A stretch of DNA of 64,000 bases from Rhyacophila brunnea (Eukaryota > Arthropoda > Insecta > Trichoptera > Rhyacophilidae), in contig JAGYXB010001798.1 in NCBI GenBank assembly GCA_022495005.1, positions 310,001 through 374,000 on the forward strand, written 5' to 3'. The notes below the pieces were generated by a model. It was given only the letters and a program-made list of their open reading frames with translations. It made no database searches and was not told the DNA's origin. Below are positions 53,286 to 63,441 of the stretch, piece by piece (position 1 is the first letter of the stretch; the number at the start of each line of letters is the position of its first letter). The position numbers and the translations under genes were made by a program.

Positions 53286-55231
53286 ATGGCATTCAAGGTA
53301 TTTGATTAATTATTTACTGTTTGTAATTAATTTAAAAAAAAAAGTGTTTAGTGCTTATCGAGATGTGTGGAACAAAAATAATTTCTACATTTTAAATATA
53401 TGGACCATCAAATCGGCTATAATTCATTTATATATTATCTAAGGCAATCAAATCAAATTTTTGTGTAGAATTTATTGAGTCACTTAGTGAAATCATAGAA
53501 AATATTATATTCTTTTGATTTAATTTTCCTACTTAATCTCAATGACACCTACATAAAAAAAAAAAAATTGTTTATTAAACTAACCTCACCTGCCTATTCG
53601 AAATTTGAATTTTCATGGCAGATATAGTTTTCATATTATTTTGGATTCGATTTTAATTTCTTTTGTTTGACTTGGCTGTAAGCTTTCTTATTTTCTTATT
53701 ATTTTCATTTTGACATGTATGCCTACATACAAATATTTTAATAGTGAATAATGTAATTGTGTGTTATTTTGTTAAGTAACATAAATGAATAATTTTGATC
53801 AATGAAGCGACCTCGTAATTCAGCTAGTTCCAAATAAAAAGTTTTCGAAATATTTATCATTTGATGACAATTTTGACTATTTTCTTTGATAACTAAGCAG
53901 TACCGATCACCCACGATGGCCGCGCGGCTTAAGCATCGCCCTATAACGTCGTGTGTCCCAGGTTCGATTCCTGGGTCTGGCAAGTACACATATTGTTTTT
54001 CAATTTGTGTATGAGTTTAGGGTATGGACCTAATAGGTTGAGCAAATGGCTGAAATCCATTTCTTGTAAAAACAAAATTTGTTAATACAAACCTCTACTC
54101 TGTGGAGGCCTATATGGTCTTATTAGGATCGGACATGGTCGAATAAGCATTACCTATAATTAAAAAATATTTTGGCTTGCACAGCTTATCTACTACATTG
54201 TCTACATTACAAATAAGTAGACCTCCATCTTGATATCTCAAAAGGTTCCGTAGTTAACATAAAACTTCTCTAAAATAACGCTCTAGGTAAAGTGATCAAA
54301 TAGTAGTGGTGGATTGGTGAGGTGAGGTGAGGGAAAACTAAAACTCTAGCCTGATAAATTGAATATAATTCAAGACGTCGAAAAAAATCCATGAGAAAAA
54401 CGAGTTTTTTTTTTGTTTTTTTTTATAGGTAGGTATATCCCGCAAATATAATTTTTTTCAGGGTCCCTTGAAAACCATAGAATCGGGGTTTCACTGTATA
54501 TATAAATATTCGAACACAACTACTGCCTTCCCAATTGTCATCACCAATGTTAGGTTAGTAATATAATTTGTTGGCTTCGGATTCTTAGAGAAAGGGCTTT
54601 GGATAAATAAATGATTCAATTCTCGTAATAGTCTGATGAATTTACGCTTAGAAATTATCATAGAGAAAAATAATGGTAATTAAATTAATATAATATAAAG
54701 TTTGTTGTTGTATTAAATTTTTAGATCCTCGCATTCGCATGCTTCGTGGCCGCCGCCCAAGCTGGAGTCATTGCTCCCATCTCCCACTACGCTGCACCAG
54801 TGGCCCACTATGCCGCCCCAGTAGCCCACTATGCCGCCCCAGTAGCCCACTACGCCCCCCGCCATGAGGAGTATGCCCCAGCCGAATACAGCTTCGAATA
54901 CTCCGTCCATGATGAGCACACCGGCGACATCAAGAGCCAGAAGGAAGTCCGTCACGGAGACCAGGTCCAAGGATCTTACTCCCTCGTCGAACCCGACGGC
55001 ACTCACCGTGTAGTCGAATACACCGCCGATGAGCACAGTGGATTCAACGCCGTCGTCCACCGTGAACCTTCCCAACACGCCGTCGCCTACAAACCAGTGG
55101 TTAAAGTTGCCGCTCCAGTAGCTCACTACCATGCTGCCCCAGTAGCCCACCACTACGCTGCTGCCCCAGTAGCCCACTATGCTGCCCCAGCTTACCATCA
55201 TGCCCCAGCTCACTCCTACTACCATCATTAA
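53286..55231 (+). CDS. Cuticle gene B: RR-2 cuticular protein, exons 53286-53297 and 54725-55231
   Basis: Exon 1 is ATG GCA TTC AAG, then GTATTT donor at 53298; exon 2 begins after TTTTTAG at 54725 in frame. The product is 172 residues. Signal peptide [17 protein letters not shown]; then three HYAAPVA-type repeats; RR-2 core with [61 protein letters not shown]; then a second block of APVAHY repeats and a His/Tyr-rich end. AAPV repeats flanking an RR-2 core are typical of hard-cuticle proteins; the chitin-binding role is family knowledge. AATAAA is at 55290-55295. The 1427-bp intron carries a SINE-A. It is convergent with gene C and nearly identical to it in the core, so they are likely tandem-duplicate relatives. 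Confidence 0.96.
53905..54143 (+). repeat. SINE-A copy in the intron of gene B, near-perfect TSD
   Basis: CCACGATGGCCGCGCGGC head, B-box AGGTTCGATTCCTGGG, full body to GGATCGGACATGGTCG. Target duplication TAAGCAGTACC (53894-53904) versus TAAGCATTACC (54144-54154). Confidence 0.94.
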
Positions 55232-55903
55232 GCTATTGCCTTCCACAAAACGACCATGATCCATAGTTTTAAGTAGCACGTAAATATATAATAAATTATT
55301 TGAAACTTCAATATGTAATATTTATTACTGAAAACCTTTAAAACTCCCTACATACATAAAAAATGATTAAGTCATTGAAATAATATTAAACATACTTAAT
55401 TTGAAAACATCTCAAAAATCCATTTTTAGAAAGAAATACGGCACCTGACAGGACGTAAACCTGTAACCGCTGGATTCGCGCCAGTCTGGTTTTCCAATTA
55501 AGCTACGGGCATCCTACTTATTACGACGGTTTTAACTAGTAGTTCTTACATGATAATAATATTTTTTCTAAAATGGATTTTTTTCTAGTGGGTATATGCA
55601 CCACTAAAAGAAATCCTAGGGACATAATATAACCGTTGGGTTCGCGCCAGTGTACTTTTCCAATTAAGCTACGAGCATCATACTTAATTACGACAATTTT
55701 AACTAGTAGTTTTACACGAAGTCCTTATCAAATTGCGTTAATAATATTTTTTTTTTAATTGGATTTTCTTCTAGTAGTTATATGCATAAGATATTTTGAA
55801 ATGATGTATGTTAAATATAAGTTAGAATGTTACATTCTCAAATCTTGTGATTTTACTATTCGTTGGATAAAAGAAGCGGTTTATTGAAATAATATTATAA
55901 TAT
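55232..55903. other. 3' flank of gene B and two tandem tRNA-like scraps
   Basis: AATAAA at 55290. Two related minus-strand units at about 55445-55560 and 55625-55720 contain TTCGCGCCAG(T)..., TTTTCCAATTAAGCTACG (A-box complement region) and GACGGTTTTAACTAGTAGTT/GACAATTTTAACTAGTAGTT; they look like SINE heads repeated in tandem. Confidence 0.5.
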
Positions 55904-56060
55904 CAGTGGCGAAGGGTGGAGGTCGGCAGTGGAGATCCGACATAAATAGTGAACAGTAAACTTTTTCAGTCAGTCATCCTTATTTATTTTTATTGAACTA
56001 AGAATACAAAATATTGCAGATGGTATTAATTAGTAATTAAAATTCAATTATGTCCTGCCC
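55904..56060 (-). repeat. R-A fragment
   Basis: CAGTGGCGAAGGGTGGAGGT, ATCCGACATAAATAGTG, TCAGTCA, then AAAATTCAATT: inverse order to the 145-285 and 39116-39296 fragments. Confidence 0.7.
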
Positions 56061-56852
56061 AAAGGAATCCATCAAAAATTTTAAGACACTCAGATTGAAA
56101 GGCGAGAACTTTTTTTAGCTCTTTCCGGCAAAAAATTTAGCTCGGAAATTAAAAAAAAATAGTTCTAAATCGATGTCGAGAGCATTTTTATGGCTGTTCC
56201 GGGCAAATTGTATGTACGTAATATGTATGCACTTATGTATGTATGTCCTTAGCGTTATGGTGAGGTGTTAGATGGAAATTCCGTTGTTGGTTGGTTGTTG
56301 AGATGAGGGTTTATTGGTTGATACAATAATACACTGAATATAATAATAAGGATGATGACGTGATATTATAATCATGAGGTAATTATGTATTGATGAGATC
56401 GATATTATCAAGAGATTAATTATAAGAATGCACCGAAAGACTTGATTGGAGTGGAATAACGGAAGTATATGTCGCGTGCAGAACTCATGATCAGTACCTA
56501 CGTCTCGTGACAGACTCGACGAGTTGAGTGTTAGTTCATAGATGGTTCTTTTTATTTATATTAAATTCAGTACATATATATCATTGTAATTTTCAATCAA
56601 AACCAACACTACTGGTCTAGTTATGATTGAGAAAACGCTGACAATTATTATTGCTAATGTTTTGTTTTAATAATAAAACTTACATATTGAAGTGTGCCAC
56701 CAATTTAATGCAGAGTAGCATGATCGCTACATATGTATGCACGTATGAATGTATGCATTACTAATAGTTATTTTTTCTGCGTTAATGATCCGAGAGATAT
56801 TTCTCCTATTTTTACCAGTCCGCATATATTATATAAAGGTTGAAAAATACAG
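56061..56852. other. No gene seen
   Basis: TATGTATG-type simple sequence at 56210-56250 and 56700-56760 brackets a 450-bp block of balanced composition; a solo LTR was considered but not supported. Confidence 0.4.
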
Positions 56853-57475
56853 GTGACTCCTTTACTTGAGGTTGTATGGATACTATCCGTGTCTTTATCC
56901 AACTGGCTTTGTCTTAGGTATGCTTACATACATTACTGCAGTCTGCAATTTAGAAGAAATATTTATTTAGCTACGTACTTTTTTCGACTTATACGAGGTA
57001 TAAATGAAAACTCTGCCATTGTGGGCAGTGTTGACCTGTGCGTCCCTGATAACTATCTTAGAAATAGAGACCATCATTTATTTATTCTCGCAAGGTGCAG
57101 AACCAACCTACCACTGGTAATGCCAATTGGGAGAGCGATAACCATGTTCAACCAAATTTCTTCGGGTTTTGATATATTCTACTTGCGTGAGGGTGAGTTT
57201 AGATGGACGCTATTTTATAAATTCTTAAAATAGGGTCTCATTAGCAAACTCGGTGTACTTCTTTGAGCTTCTATAAATGTATAATTGTATTTTCACTGCT
57301 TATGTATGTTTATATTATGTAGTCTTTTTATATTTTCATTTTTATCCCTTTTTATTACTTTTCTTTTTCTTTCTTCTTTATAATAATGTTTCATGTCATG
57401 TTGTGAATGTCTTAAACTTATAATTTGTAATGTGCACGATATGTTAAAATATAAATAAATTCAAATTGAAAAATA
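56853..57475 (+). pseudogene. CR1-like LINE 3' end
   Basis: The 126-residue frame (stop at 57233) resembles the C-terminal tail of CR1/jockey-type reverse transcriptases: a hydrophobic start, YFFRLIRGINENSAIVGSV, DLCVPDNYLRNRDHHLF, CRTNLPLVMPIGRAITMFNQ and a basic end. The 3' UTR then carries TGTTTCATGTCATGTTGTGA, GTCTTAAACTTATAATTTGT and an AATAAATAAATTCAAATT end. Matching 3' ends are at 62445-62520 and 34316-34390 (both minus). 5' truncated, as usual for LINE copies. Confidence 0.7.
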
Positions 57476-57666
57476 AATTATGAGTGTGATATATAGTAAT
57501 ATTATGACGTCAAACGTGCCTTAGTATCGCAGAAAGGTATCATTATCATAATAATATGGGTATTTATAAAAAATACAGATTTTGATTTTAAAATAAATAA
57601 TAATTTATTCAATAATGCTACTTAAAATAGGGACTTGCATGGTTGTCGACAAATAACAGGTATTTC

Positions 57667-59435
57667 TTAATGGTAGTAAGAATTGGCAGGGGAAGCGTAG
57701 TGGGCGGGGGCAGCATAGTGTGCCACTGGAGCGACAACCTTGACGATTGGTTTGTAGGCGGCGTGCTGTCCAGGTTCGTTGTGGACGACGGCGTTGAATC
57801 CAGCATGCTCATCAGCGGTGTATTCGACAACGCGACGGGATCCATCAGCTTCGATCAGGGAGTAAGATCCTTGGACCTGGTCTCCGTGACGGACTTCCTT
57901 CTGGCTCTTGATGTCACCGGTGTGCTCGTCATGGACGGAGTATTCGAAGTTGTATTCGGCTGGTGCGTAAGCCTCTTGGGCGTAGTGGGATGGAGCGGAA
58001 TAGTGGGCTACTGGGGCAGCATAGTGGGCCACTGGGGCAGCAGCGTAGTGGGCTACTGGGGCGATGATGCCAGCCTGGGCGGCGGCCAAGAAGCAAGCGA
58101 AGGCGAGGATCTGTAATAAATTTTAAACAATATTATAGTTTTTTCAAACAATAACTTGATGGAAAGACATGGTAATTAAAAAAAAAACAAATTTTCGATA
58201 TTATGTCAGGTCATAATATAAAGGTCTGATACTCCAATCCTAAAAGTACAAAAACCATATCGAAGAGTTTTTTTTAATATCAATTACCGCAAAAACCAAT
58301 ACCTACAATCTTAGGGAGTGAGCTTTTAAAGTTAAATTGAATTAATTTTTCGATTTTATATACAAAGCTAAAATTTGTTTTCAAATTAATCTTATTTAGT
58401 TTATTGTAAAGTGGGAAAAAGCTCTGTAAATGCCCAATGCCTTGAAGCCCAATTACTGTGACAAAACTCCCAGGCTTGAGGAATTTACATATCAGATTAT
58501 GTAAATATTCTTTGATCTCACTGGGAATCGAACCCAGAGCTCCCAGATGGAAGCCCAGCGCCCGACGCACTGCACTGTAATAATAAAATTCACTAAATAC
58601 GTAACGAATATAATATCAGTTACTTAAAATAAATCATATTTAATATTATAGATAAACATATTAACCCAAAAGGTGTTATGAATATTATTTTCAATTTTGT
58701 ATTTTTGATTTTTTAATGTATTAATTATTGATATATTTTGTAATTATTTTGAATAGATACATTAAATTTAGGTTTATGTATATCTACATTCTGTTTCTGA
58801 GTTACTGATCCAGAGTAGAGTACAATAATATGCTTCATAACTCTGCGCTCTGGCGCTAAGATGAAAATTATGTAATATATTCATTTTTTTTTACATTTAA
58901 TATCTATTTATTTATTTATTAATACATATATAAATATGTGAATATCATTTGATCTAATTTTATGCGAGGTAATCAGGAAAAGAGGAGTATCAGTGTAGTA
59001 AAAAGTGCATAGTTATAAAACGTATAAATACTCTACATGAAATGATGCAAAAACTACTGAACTTATTTTGGTATTTGGTGACTTAAAAATGAAAGACCAG
59101 TGGGTTTATTATATACTTATCGACCGCTAAAGTGATAAATAGTATCAAACTTAGGGTGGGTTTGTATCAAAGTTGCAATAAGTGCTATACTTTAACAGCA
59201 GCAAGATAGGTGCTGTTAAAATATAGCACTTATTGCAAAAATAAAAACCAACTTATTGTAATTGTTAGTGAAGTGCTAATATTTTGATACAAACCTACCC
59301 TAAGTTTGATACTATTTATCACTTTATCACTTTAGCCGTCGATAAGTATAGAATAGACCCACACTTATTACAAAATAAGGGTAAGCGAGAAACTAGTAAT
59401 TAATCATCACAGTAGTTACTTACTTTGAATGCCAT
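57667..59435 (-). CDS. Cuticle gene C: RR-2 cuticular protein, exons 59424-59435 and 57667-58110
   Basis: Minus strand. Exon 1 is ATG GCA TTC AAA with a GTAAGT donor; exon 2 follows TTTATTACAG and encodes the rest in frame. The product is 151 residues: signal peptide [24 protein letters not shown] repeats, [20 protein letters not shown], the RR-2 core ([52 protein letters not shown]) and a short APVAHYAAP tail ending NSYYH. AATAAA on the minus strand lies at 57609-57604, 58 nt past the stop. The 1313-bp intron holds a tRNA-like scrap and a palindrome. Promoter spacing equals that of A and B. Confidence 0.96.
58495..58575 (-). repeat. tRNA-like SINE head (intron of gene C)
   Basis: Minus strand contains GTGCGTCGGGCGCTGGGCTT (A-box side) and a B-box GGGTTCGATTCCCAGTGAG. 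The arms do not pair cleanly as a tRNA acceptor, so it is read as a SINE head of a third type. Confidence 0.5.
59100..59362. mobile_element. Fold-back element in the intron of gene C
   Basis: GTGGGTTTATTATATACTTA...ATCGACCGCTAAAGTG, AAATAGTATCAAACTTAGGG and TTTGTATCAAA are all mirrored inverted by the right half ending AATAGACCCAC. A second inner palindrome (GCAATAAGTGCTATA... / TATAGCACTTATTGC) forms the centre. Non-coding. Confidence 0.88.
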
Positions 59436-59466
59436 TTTGGTAGGTTTTGATTTACTGTTTGATACA

Positions 59467-59503
59467 AACTGTACTTGATGACAATTATTACAAGCCTTTT
59501 ATA
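59467..59503 (-). promoter_or_regulatory. Core promoter of cuticle gene C
   Basis: Minus-strand TATAAAA (59503-59497) and CAGTTTG starting at 59471, 32 nt downstream. Leader to ATG 59435 about 36 nt. Confidence 0.87.
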
Positions 59504-60087
59504 CAAGGCTCTCCCACTTATATTTTGTTATATAGTTGACTTTGAGCTTTCAATTTGATACATTTTTCGAAAGCCTCCGGCAATTAAAGTACTGTTTATT
59601 ACGAATTATATCACAATCATGGCGAGACATGATTTCAATTTTGACAAAATGCGTGACACTTTTACTTGCCTAGGTACTCAAATTTGAATTAATTTATATG
59701 GACCTTGACCCAGCTGGGAATACTAAATACCAAATGTTAATGTTTAAAAAAATCGGTATCACATTTCAATCAGATAAGAGATTTTATTAATAAGTAGTAA
59801 GTACTGAATGCAGTTTCTTAATCAAACACTTTAACATACATACCCAGGGCTAGAAATGGATCAGAGCTTACCGGTCAGGCGCTCACACAAGGCGAGGGTT
59901 CGGGTCCGGATCTCCCCAGGACCGAAAAATACAAATTATTCAGGTGCATAAAATATTACATCTTCTTTTCCATCACACTTTCTGTCTGAGGATCGTGACT
60001 CGGATGATTTTGCTTTCGAATAGTCGTTAATTACCATGCGATAGGTTACAATAACTCGTAAAGCAGCCGTAGTTATAGCTGTAGGCT
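59504..60087. other. No gene seen; one tRNA-like scrap
   Basis: At 59865-59935 GCTTACCGGTCAGGCGCTCA and GAGGGTTCGGGTCCGGAT resemble A- and B-boxes but do not form a full tRNA. Rest unassigned. Confidence 0.45.
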
Positions 60088-60432
60088 AAGTATAAACGCA
60101 TCCTCAAAATTCCTTGGACTGACCGGGTGACAAATGTTGAAGTTCTCAATCGAATGGGGAAGGACCGAGAAGTTCTACGTAGTATCAAAACCAGGAAACT
60201 ACATTACCTCGACCACATTATGAGAGGACAAAAATACAGCATTCCCCAACTTGTCATTCAAGGAAAGATCAATGGGAAGCGTAGCAGAGGACGGCGCCGC
60301 ATTTCGTGTCTTAAGAATTTCCGTGATTGGTACGAGTGCAGCTCTACCGAACTGTTCCGGGTAGCAGACAACAAAGATAAGATCGCCTTGATGGTGGCCA
60401 ACCTCCGCTAGGGGATGGCACAATAAGAAGAA
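60088..60432 (+). pseudogene. LINE C-terminus (type b), best copy
   Basis: Open from 60127 to the stop at 60411: MTNVEVLNRMGKDREVLRSI, KTRKLHYLDHIMRGQKYSIP, QLVIQGKINGKRSRGRRRIS, then CSSTELFRVADNKDKIALMV. It ends GGATGGCACAATAAGAAGAAG. This is only the last approximately 100 residues of an RTE-like polyprotein, so a 5'-truncated insertion. Confidence 0.85.
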
Positions 60433-61059
60433 GTATTCATAGCTATAATCAAAAAGAAAAGTGTCTGGGTAGGAGGAATGTATCCGGAAAATGCGGGATA
60501 TATATGGAACCTCCACCCCCGACAGCCGCGTTAAAAATCACTAAAAAAATTGGTGCGTGTACTTATGTACGCGCGTTAGAAGATATACTTCTTTGGCGTT
60601 CGAAAACAAAATAATCGCACACCGCGTTAGTCAAAATTCACATCAACTAAAAATATTCAAAAATTTTAGAAAATAGTTTTCACATAAACTAATAATTAAT
60701 ACCAAACGTACGTATCACAATTAGAAATATAAGAAAGCATAGTTTCGACAGCTAATCGCATAGAAAAGGAAGTACCTACAATTCACAAAGCAAAACAATA
60801 TTTTTCACCAAGCAAAATAATCCCTACTCACTAAAGTCTATAGTCACTATGGTCATGTTTCAGTTTCAGATTTGTCAAAAAATAAAGTATGACATTCGAT
60901 AGAATTGACGTTTTAATAGCCCCATATCCGCTTATTGGAGTGCCGCTGGCTTATTTCTATACACTTTAACTTATATCACTAAATAAATTATAGACCTAAT
61001 TATTTCTCATTATTTTTATTTTATTTTGTCCAATAATAATAAATTCGTAACAATAAAAA
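60433..61059. other. No gene; left-end fragment of TIR-G at 60550-60640
   Basis: TTGGTGCGTGTACTTATGTA, CGCGCGTTAGAAGATATACT and TCTTTGGCGTTCGAAAAC match the ends at 43027 and 62778. No right end was found nearby. Confidence 0.6.
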
Positions 61060-61600
61060 AACGATTTTTTTCTATCAGTTATGGCTCGATGACAGTAAGC
61101 TACTTTACATGCTGCTTGTCGGCGAGTTTAAAAACGGGCGAGTCAGCTAGTGCGATTCTGATGATGACACACAAAACTTTCCACTCTCTCAGAAGCCAAC
61201 AAGCTAGTGATTTGAAACCATCATTTTTTGTACTATTTTGACAGGACGTATTGAGTAGTTCATTTTTACCGGCTGGTTTGCCACTATTGCTCTACTGCGC
61301 AGACGCAGATCGGCCCACACGCTAGCGTGTAGCGTGTAAAGTAGCCCGGCATTCAACTTTTATCGGTAGATTGTTTACAATCTGCTTGTTAGCTTGTTCG
61401 ATGATGACACTGGCCGAGTTTACAAGCAGATTGTAAATTCGCCAACAAGCAGCTTGTAAAGTAGCTTAATGTCATCGAGCCATTATAATATATTTTCTCA
61501 GAAATGTTTTTAAAAATTATGTATCTTCAATAATAAGAATGGTATATTCTTAATTCTTGTGAATTATTCGTTGAATAAAAGAAATAGTTAATTAAAAATT
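61060..61600 (+). repeat. SINE-B body split by a TTA-target element
   Basis: AACGATTTTTTTCTATCAGTTA left and TTATAATATATTTTCTCAGA right rejoin into the SINE-B sequence seen intact at 61895-61925. The 3' end GAATTATTCGTTGAATAAA is at 61560. Confidence 0.88.
61082..61482. mobile_element. PIF-b, TIR element with TTA duplication
   Basis: Ends TGGCTCGATGACAGTAAGCT and reverse complement TGGCTCGATGACATTAAGCT, flanked by TTA (61079-61081 and 61483-61485); SINE-B gives the empty site. TIRs about 50 bp. Contains CTACTGCGCAGACGCAGATC, shared with PIF-a. No transposase frame. Confidence 0.9.
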
Positions 61601-61789
61601 ATTAGCAAGTTCAATTAAGTTACATCATAAAAATATTGGTACAAGCCGTGACGTCGGTTAGTAATTAAAGTAGTAGGTACCTACTTTGATTTAATAAGCA
61701 AAAACCGATTGCCAAAGTAGCTTGATTTCGAAGAGCGCTTATGAGCAGGTATTAAAAAGGCCAAGACTTAAAATTTGTCGCAATTAGTA

Positions 61790-62010
61790 CGTTGCCTTGT
61801 AGCATAGAGGATAATGCTCGGACGGGGCGTAAACCCAAAAGATGCTGGTTCGATTCCAGCCGGGTGGCTTACTTTTTTCAAAAAGATTTTTTCTATTGGT
61901 TATAATATATTTTCTCAGAAGTGTTTTTCAAAATTGTGTATATTCAATAATTAGAATAGTACATTCTTAAATATTATGAATTATTCGTTGAATAAAATAA
62001 ATAGTTAATT
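61790..62010 (+). repeat. SINE-B copy, full length
   Basis: TTGTAGCATAGAGGATAATG head, B-box CTGGTTCGATTCCAGCC, ACTTTTTTCAAAAAG, TTTTCTATTGGTTATAATAT, TCTCAGAAGTGTTTTTC, GAATTATTCGTTGAATAAAA. The most complete member in the window. Confidence 0.9.
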
Positions 62011-62444
62011 CTGAATTATCATTGACAGTGACCTAAATCGATAGATAATATGTATTATAGAGTACGGAAGCACATTTTATTAAAAAACATTGAATGACAT
62101 GAAAGATAATTGCGCCGCAGATGATTTTTTTTCTTCATAAAGTTTATTTTGAAGGTTTTTTCGGTTCGCGCCACTGTTTATAAGAGAAAAAAAAAATCGA
62201 ACATACTTAAATGTTTCCAGAAAATAATCGAGCGCTCCAGCTAGTGAAAAAATCAATTTCGAGCGCTGTGATGTAACATACCTACGTGATTATTTTTAAA
62301 TAGTAAATTAATTATGAAACATGCTTTACATTGTAAATACTTATGAAGGTATGCTCCTTGTGGCCTACAAGGTTATAAATCATTATTATTTTACATCGGC
62401 CCAATCAAAGATGTTGAAAAAAACCTTATCTAGAAGATGGAGAA
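62011..62444. other. No gene seen
   Basis: AT-rich. GAGCGCTC/TCGAGCGCT words at 62228-62265 recall 4125-4160 but no full repeat was defined. Confidence 0.4.
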
Positions 62445-62520
62445 TTCATTTATTTATTTACAAGTGTTAGCATTACCAGTTACAAACTTAAGACATGCAC
62501 AACATGACATGAAACATTTA
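62445..62520 (-). repeat. CR1-like LINE 3' end
   Basis: Minus strand: TGTTTCATGTCATGTTGTGC, ATGTCTTAAGTTTGTAACTG, then AAATAAATAAATGAATTC. Same tail as 57395-57475. Confidence 0.75.
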
Positions 62521-62659
62521 AAAACATAGTGAGCCTACGTGTGATGAACACACACGACATAAGTGAAATACTTTCTCATTATTTACAAATTTCGATCTCA
62601 ACCCTACTTGGTCTGAAAGCAGATAGCAGTTTCGACCTGCAATAAGTAATCCATGAAAT

Positions 62660-62750
62660 ATCATCGGTTAACTTGCCGGTAACGTGTTGGGTTATAATGT
62701 CGTGGATCCCGGGTTCGAATCCAAGTCCCGACCTCGTACAAAACCTGATA
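62660..62750 (+). repeat. tRNA-like SINE head
   Basis: TTAACTTGCCGGTAACGTGT (A-box side) and CCCGGGTTCGAATCCAAGTC (B-box). The surrounding arms do not complete a tRNA. Confidence 0.5.
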
Positions 62751-62777
62751 CTTTAACTACTAAGTTATAAAGAAAGT

Positions 62778-63441
62778 GTGTGTACTTATGTTCTCGAGTT
62801 AGAAGTTATACTTCTTTGGCGTAACAAGACAAAATAAGCCGTTACCTGAGTCTATTAATATTACAGTGGATTACGTTGATGAAAACGTCCGCGATTCATC
62901 TGTGTCTCATATAGCACATGATTGTAATTTAATTATTGTATTGGACCAAAACTCATCTTTGCCATACAGCGGTTATAATCGATGATGAATCGAAGCCCAT
63001 GATGAATTATATTTTTTGAATTATTAAGATTCACAAAATTTATTTATTTATTGATATATAATTTTACCCATAACTAATACTTACATAAATATAGCCTCAA
63101 ATCTTGATAAACAATCTTTACAATGAATAATAAATATACACTTCAATATAAATAAAATTTTATGAATATAAATTAACAGTGTCGAATGTTACAGAAATTT
63201 GTTTATAAACACACATTATATTTATTATGACACAATATTGGTTACGTTTACAACACGTGCTGTTTACTTGGTTGTATTGAACGACTAACTAAATGACACT
63301 ATGCGCATGCGCATGTACCATTGAGACTGAAATAAATATAGTCATATTAATAAATTATGTGTTACATCGGCGCGCGCAACTTTGTCACACGCCAAAAATA
63401 CACTCTGATCTGTTTTCCCAAACGCGTCCAAAGAAGTATAA
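62778..63441. mobile_element. TIR-G element, probable full-length copy
   Basis: Left end GTGTGTGTACTTATGTTCTC, AGTTAGAAGTTATACTTCTT, TGGCGTAACAAGACAAAAT. The right side has GGCGCGCGCAACTTTGTC and CCAAAGAAGTATAACTT inverse to the left subterminal part; the outermost right bases are lost. AT-rich centre, no transposase frame. Confidence 0.6.

Noticed and set aside
54713..55279. 188-residue open frame on the minus strand opposite gene B exon 2
   Set aside because: Shadow of the repetitive, G+C-rich coding exon; the plus strand has signal peptide, RR-2 core and splice site.
56219..56720. Solo LTR (TGTTAGATGG ... ATCGCTACA)
   Set aside because: No matching 5-bp duplication, no second copy, and the flanks are TATGTATG simple sequence that can mimic direct repeats.
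57643..58116. 157-residue open frame on the plus strand opposite gene C exon 2
   Set aside because: Antisense shadow of gene C for the same reason.
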